This document shows, piece by piece, positions 6,874 to 7,239 of a DNA stretch of 7,239 nucleotides (its first letter is position 1; every line of letters starts with the position of its first letter). The notes beneath the pieces were generated by a model. It did no database searches. It was not told the origin of the DNA and saw nothing but the letters and a program-made list of their open reading frames with translations. The stretch is taken from the NCBI GenBank assembly GCA_937872185.1, contig CALMQN010000130.1, positions 1 through 7,239 on the forward strand, read 5' to 3'. The stretch is from an uncultured bacterium (GTDB lineage: Bacteria; Patescibacteriota; Saccharimonadia; Saccharimonadales; Saccharimonadaceae). The position numbers and the translations under genes were made by a program.

Positions 6874-6939
6874 CAACCCCTCTTGAACGTAGTGGTTACA
6901 ATTAACGTGTGTTCATGTACGTATGTCATACCTGTTATA

Positions 6940-7038
6940 CGTTGTGCCTCGTGTACGCGTACTAACATTCGTTGTATGCATGCGGCTGTAGTCGCTGATA
7001 CCACGGCCATCACACAGACTTATCCACAATCGTTGTAT
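6940..7038. repeat. CGTTGT iteron-like repeats
   Basis: TCGTTGTAT occurs exactly at 6969-6977 and 7030-7038, 61 bases apart. A shorter copy, CGTTGT, lies at 6940-6945, 30 bases before the second. The spacings of 30 and 61 bases are near three and six helical turns. The last copy starts two bases after the DnaA box. Iteron-like behaviour is inferred from spacing only. Confidence 0.4.
7020..7028 (+). promoter_or_regulatory. exact DnaA box
   Basis: TTATCCACA is the high-affinity DnaA-binding consensus. A one-mismatch box in the opposite orientation, TGCGTATAA, lies at 6706-6714 or within a base or two of it, and TTATACACA occurs far upstream at 1892-1900, just after topA. A 9-base match is expected only about once in 130 kb on both strands at even composition, so the exact copy is suggestive but not proof of function. 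Confidence 0.5.
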
Positions 7039-7090
7039 AGTCTGCTTGCTGTATACGTGAAAACATTTCAGGCACACTACTACTCTCTTG

Positions 7091-7170
7091 TTGACAGTTA
7101 TTTGCTTTTTTGTTGTTATTGTATTTATATATGTTTTTTCATATTCGATATTTCAAAAAAATATAGAACA
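7091..7170. other. very AT-rich stretch with a lone TTGACA
   Basis: Only 8 of the 60 bases from 7106 to 7165 are G or C, with T-runs on the left and an A-run on the right, so this DNA should melt easily. TTGACA at 7091-7096 would pair with a poor -10 (TGTTAT, 7114-7119) at 17 bases. It could be an unwinding element, a promoter upstream region for a gene beyond the window, or simple AT-rich spacer. Confidence 0.4.
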
Positions 7171-7239
7171 AATACCGAACATCAGTGGGGTAATGGAGTA
7201 GCCCTCTCTTAAACACTCTACTTGTAAAAGGCCTTGCCG

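Larger units (their letters stand above)
6508..7239. other. gene-free region of about 730 bases
   Basis: I see no credible gene here. The open frames at 6578-6796 (minus) and 6883-7212 (plus, TTG start) encode cysteine-rich, low-quality peptides with no ribosome binding site and no family resemblance. The stretch does contain short direct repeats, perfect palindromes, several AGAACA motifs, one exact DnaA box and a very AT-rich segment. TATAAT sequences at 6711-6716 and 6853-6858 lack a -35 box at normal spacing. No clear hairpin-plus-T-run terminator follows the VirD4-like gene. The last 40 bases may lead into a gene or RNA beyond the window, but I cannot identify it. Confidence 0.7.

Noticed and set aside
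6883..7212. A 109-codon + strand frame in the gene-free region.
   Set aside because: TTG start without a ribosome binding site; a cysteine- and tyrosine-rich product encoded by AT-rich spacer; no resemblance to known proteins.

Overview
The window looks like chromosomal DNA of a Patescibacteria/CPR bacterium, most likely Candidatus Saccharibacteria (TM7). This is inferred from the gene set and style: a type IA topoisomerase with no zinc ribbons but a Lys/Arg/Ala-rich tail, a sigma-region-4 protein fused to HARE-HTH-like domains, and a large VirD4-like ATPase with a membrane anchor and an unusual N-terminal domain. No 16S rRNA or marker tree is available, so the placement is provisional. Coding GC is moderate, the standard genetic code fits, and all four genes lie on the + strand.

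Layout: (1) 1-1890, the 3' two thirds or more of topA, entering from upstream of the window. It carries an extra low-complexity stretch around 856-972 with an imperfect DNA palindrome inside. (2) 1910-2508, a self-contained transcription unit: an extended -10 promoter with consensus spacing, a 145-codon gene of unknown function, and a strong 3' hairpin region that can fold in two competing ways. (3) 2563-3753, tandem promoters, one with both hexamers exactly consensus, driving the sigma4-HARE regulator. Its start must lie downstream of the longest-ORF ATG, because that ATG is inside the -10 box. (4) 3817-6507, the VirD4/TraG-like ATPase, 63 bases downstream with no terminator seen between, so probably co-transcribed at least in part. 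(5) 6508-7239, about 730 bases with no convincing gene, rich in short repeats and palindromes, with one exact DnaA box and a very AT-rich stretch near the right edge.

Together the genes deal with DNA topology, transcription and DNA translocation. The sequence does not show that they form one pathway. The points most worth following up are the insertion in topA, the orphan 145-aa gene with its two-fold terminator, and the origin-like gene-free region. I found no CRISPR array, tRNA, rRNA or recognisable transposase.
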